Assembly (NCBI RefSeq): GCF_024436395.1
Contig: NZ_JAFMZO010000001.1
Span: forward strand, 752,181 to 816,180
Direction: 5' to 3'
Source: Paradesertivirga mongoliensis
Lineage (GTDB): Bacteria > Bacteroidota > Bacteroidia > Sphingobacteriales > Sphingobacteriaceae
DNA: 64,000 nucleotides
Shown here: positions 61,652-64,000 of the stretch, in pieces
How the letters are laid out: every line of letters begins with the position of its first letter
Numbering within the stretch: the stretch's first letter is position 1
Program-made: the position numbers and the translations under genes
Notes under the pieces: model-generated
The model's input: the letters and a program-made list of their open reading frames with translations, nothing else
Told to the model about the DNA's origin: nothing
Database searches by the model: none

Positions 61652-63061
61652 ATGACGATAAAACAAAGGACGATTAAATCGGAGATTACGATATCCGGAA
61701 CTGGATTGCACACAGGTCAATCTGTAAACATGACATTTAAGCCGGCACCCGAGAACCACGGCTACAAATTTAAACGCATTGATATTGAAGGCCAGCCTAT
61801 AGTGGAGGCCGACGTCGACAATGTTACTGATACATCCCGCGGTACAAACCTTTCGCAAAATGGAGCCAGCGTAAATACCGTAGAACATGTATTGGCTGCT
61901 CTGGTGGGTCTGGAAGTAGATAACGTTTTAATTGAACTTGACGGGCCTGAAACACCTATCATGGATGGCAGTTCACTTAAGTTTATCGAAGCGCTTGAAG
62001 CCGCCGATTTTGAGGAGCAGGAAGCAGAAAGAGAATATTACCACATTCCGCATAACATTCACTATTCTGAACCCGACAGAAAAGTGGAAATGGTGGCTAT
62101 GCCTTTAGATGATTATCGCTTTACCTGCATGATTGATTATAATTCGCCGGTATTAGGAAGTCAGCATGCAGCCATTACAACCATCACCGAATTTAAGAAA
62201 GAAATCTCTTCAAGTCGTACCTTTTGCTTCCTGCACGAACTGGAAATGCTGCTGGAACATGATTTGATAAAAGGCGGCGACTTAAATAACGCCATCGTCG
62301 TGGTTGATAAGGAGGTAAGCAAAGAGGAGCTGGAGAAGCTGGGCGTGTTATTCAAGAAAAAAGATATTGATGTTGCCAAAGAAGGTATCTTAAACAATAT
62401 CGAACTGAGGCATCAAAATGAGCCCGCCCGCCATAAATTATTAGATATGATTGGTGATCTGGCTTTGGTAGGTGTGCCGCTAAAGGGGCACATTATGGCC
62501 GCCAGACCCGGACATGCGGCAAACGTGGCTTTCGCTAAAAGGATCAAGGCGCAAATAAAAAAAGAACGCAGCAAAAAGAAGGTTAAAATTTACGACCCGA
62601 ATGCTACCCCTGTTTATGATACGGTACAGATCATGAACATCCTTCCACATCGTCAGCCTTTTCTTTTAATTGATAAAATCCTTGAACTCACTAAAACGCA
62701 TGTAGTTGGTTTGAAGAATGTCACCATGAACGAAGAGTTCTTCAAAGGACATTTTCCGGGCTCTCCCTTATTCCCTGGGGTGCTTCAAATCGAAGCCATG
62801 GCTCAAACAGGAGGAATTCTGGTGTTAAACACCGTTCCCGACCCTGAGAATTGGATAACCCTGTTCCTGAAGATAGAAAACGCAAGATTTAAAGATAAAG
62901 TAGTGCCAGGAGATACCTTAATCTTCCAGTGTGACCTGCTTGCTCCGATCCGGAGAGGTATTGCACAGATGAAAGGAATAGGCATAGTAGGCGACAGAAT
63001 TGTCGTTGAAGCAGAATTAATGGCACAGATAGTAAGAAGACCCACAGAAGAAACCGCATAA
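61652..63061 (+). CDS. lpxC: Fused LpxC deacetylase and FabZ dehydratase
   Basis: A 469-residue fusion. Residues 1-300 are LpxC: SGTGLHTGQSVNMTF, NTVEHVLAALVGLEVDN (zinc His), ELDGPETPIMDGSS, SRTFCFLHELEML and ARHKLLDMIGDLALVG (zinc His and Asp). Residues 320-469 are FabZ: IMNILPHRQPFLLIDKI and GHFPGSPLFPGVLQIEAMAQ hold the His/Glu pair. One chain thus does the committed deacetylation of lipid A synthesis and the beta-hydroxyacyl-ACP dehydration that competes for the same acyl pool. The fusion is the norm in Bacteroidota. A GGAGA site precedes ATG 61652. Confidence 0.95.
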   Translation: MTIKQRTIKSEITISGTGLHTGQSVNMTFKPAPENHGYKFKRIDIEGQPIVEADVDNVTDTSRGTNLSQNGASVNTVEHVLAALVGLEVDNVLIELDGPETPIMDGSSLKFIEALEAADFEEQEAEREYYHIPHNIHYSEPDRKVEMVAMPLDDYRFTCMIDYNSPVLGSQHAAITTITEFKKEISSSRTFCFLHELEMLLEHDLIKGGDLNNAIVVVDKEVSKEELEKLGVLFKKKDIDVAKEGILNNIELRHQNEPARHKLLDMIGDLALVGVPLKGHIMAARPGHAANVAFAKRIKAQIKKERSKKKVKIYDPNATPVYDTVQIMNILPHRQPFLLIDKILELTKTHVVGLKNVTMNEEFFKGHFPGSPLFPGVLQIEAMAQTGGILVLNTVPDPENWITLFLKIENARFKDKVVPGDTLIFQCDLLAPIRRGIAQMKGIGIVGDRIVVEAELMAQIVRRPTEETA

Positions 63062-63843
63062 TGATCCAACCGCTGGCATACATACACCCGCAGGCAAAAA
63101 TAGCAGACAACGTAGTTATCGAGCCTTTTGTTACTATCCATAAAAACGTCGAAATAGGGGAAGGAACCTGGATTGGTCCTAATGTTACTATTATGGACGG
63201 CGCCAGAATTGGCAAGAACTGCCGGATATTCCCGGGGGCAGTTATTTCTGGTGCTCCTCAGGATCTGAAATATAATGGCGAAGATACCATCGTTGAAATA
63301 GGTGATAACACCACCATTCGGGAGTGTGTAACCATCAATCGTGGTACCAAGGATCGCTGGAGGACTAAAATTGGTAACAACTGCCTTATAATGGCTTATT
63401 GTCACATCGCTCACGATTGTGAGGTTGGGAATTACTGTATATTTTCGAACAACACTACTCTGGCCGGCCACATTACAGTAGGTGATTATGTAGTTCTGGC
63501 CGGAATGGTTGCTATCCACCAGTTTTGTAACGTAGGATCGCATGCTTTTGTAACCGGTGGTTCGCTGGTTAGAAAAGACGTTCCTCCTTATGTTAAAGCT
63601 GCAAGAGAGCCTCTGTCGTACGTTGGGATCAATTCTGTTGGCTTGAGACGCCGCGGTTATAGTTCTGACGAGATTAACGAGATACAGGACATTTATAGAA
63701 CCTTATTTGTAAAAAACTACAATGTAACAGCGGCTTTAGATATCATAGAAGCAGAAAAGAAACCAACCGAAGTGCGCGATGAGATCCTTGATTTTATAAG
63801 GAACTCGAACCGTGGTATCATGAGAGGCTTTAGCGGCGCCTGA
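63061..63843 (+). CDS. lpxA: UDP-N-acetylglucosamine acyltransferase
   Basis: A 260-residue trimeric beta-helix enzyme that begins lipid A synthesis by acylating UDP-GlcNAc. Hexapeptide repeats run from residue 4 (YIHPQAKIADNVVIEPFVTI); the catalytic His is in MAYCHIAHDCEVGN, and the end FIRNSNRGIMRGF is the family's helical cap. Its ATG shares one base with the TAA of the preceding gene (TAATG), so translation is coupled. Confidence 0.95.
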   Translation: MIQPLAYIHPQAKIADNVVIEPFVTIHKNVEIGEGTWIGPNVTIMDGARIGKNCRIFPGAVISGAPQDLKYNGEDTIVEIGDNTTIRECVTINRGTKDRWRTKIGNNCLIMAYCHIAHDCEVGNYCIFSNNTTLAGHITVGDYVVLAGMVAIHQFCNVGSHAFVTGGSLVRKDVPPYVKAAREPLSYVGINSVGLRRRGYSSDEINEIQDIYRTLFVKNYNVTAALDIIEAEKKPTEVRDEILDFIRNSNRGIMRGFSGA

Positions 63844-63852
63844 TAGGCTGAA

Positions 63853-64000
63853 ATGGAGATCTCCCTCAAAAATATCGGCCGCCGGTTTAACCGGGATTGG
63901 ATATTCAGGGGTATCAACTATAATTTCGAACAGGGAAAATCCTACGCGATTTTAGGCCGGAACGGCTCCGGAAAATCTACCTTGCTGCAACTGATTTCGG
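63853..64000 (+). CDS. ABC-transporter ATP-binding protein, N-terminal fragment (partial)
   Basis: ATG at 63853, 9 bases after lpxA. The first 49 residues include ISLKNIGRRFNRDWIFRGI and the Walker A site ILGRNGSGKSTLLQL. The frame runs off the window. The position directly after lipid A genes is conserved in the phylum as I recall, but the transported substrate cannot be inferred. Confidence 0.85.
   Translation, partial: MEISLKNIGRRFNRDWIFRGINYNFEQGKSYAILGRNGSGKSTLLQLIS

Overview
The window looks like the chromosome of a Sphingobacteriaceae-type Bacteroidota (Pedobacter or Mucilaginibacter relatives). The evidence is a fused LpxC/FabZ, a PorX-type response regulator with a PglZ domain, proteins with type IX secretion (T9SS) C-terminal domains, a TonB-dependent receptor with a carboxypeptidase-like N-terminal domain, many lipoprotein peptidases, moderate-to-low GC, and a TTTG-N19-TAnnTTTG promoter in front of lpxD. 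No rRNA, tRNA, CRISPR array, phage gene or intact transposase was recognised.

Bases 1 to about 25,000 are the accessory, envelope-polysaccharide part. It holds the end of a family 2 glycosyltransferase, two tandem paralogous glycosyltransferases, a Wzx-like flippase, a YeiB/DUF418 membrane protein, a GtrA-like protein, a UbiA-family transferase of the polyprenyl-phosphate phosphoribosyl type followed by a HAD phosphatase, a membrane protein with a CrtI-like FAD oxidoreductase, a GMC oxidoreductase with a Tat-signal small subunit, a GT39-like transferase that appears as two overlapping ORFs, a 2080-residue T9SS-exported protein (pectate-lyase-like helix, Ig-like repeats, three PA14 domains), a WcaI-like glycosyltransferase, an LCP-family protein and a CpsB-type PHP phosphatase. 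Together these suggest assembly, attachment and perhaps trimming of a surface glycan, possibly with lipid-linked pentose donors.

Bases 25,000 to 52,000 are a mixed housekeeping region: S41, M16, M1 and DUF885 peptidases, a CsbD-like protein, a porin-like barrel, a DUF5009 acyltransferase-like protein divergent from anmK (peptidoglycan recycling), a probable metal-uptake TonB receptor with a Cys/His-rich small protein, an OmpR-type two-component system, a T9SS-type secreted protein, a DUF3127 protein with an SSB-like tail, a THUMP-type RNA methyltransferase, and an ECF sigma factor/anti-sigma pair divergent from a von Willebrand A protein. Both the anti-sigma factor and the vWA protein carry a piece resembling a SusC/TonB-receptor plug.

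Bases 52,000 to 64,000 hold core genes. On the minus strand are porX, tsaE, alanine dehydrogenase, a DUF3857/transglutaminase protein and YihY. On the plus strand are an HD phosphohydrolase and the lipid A genes lpxD, lpxC-fabZ and lpxA, with an ABC-transporter ATPase running off the end. PorX is the known regulator of T9SS, and two likely T9SS clients lie in this window.
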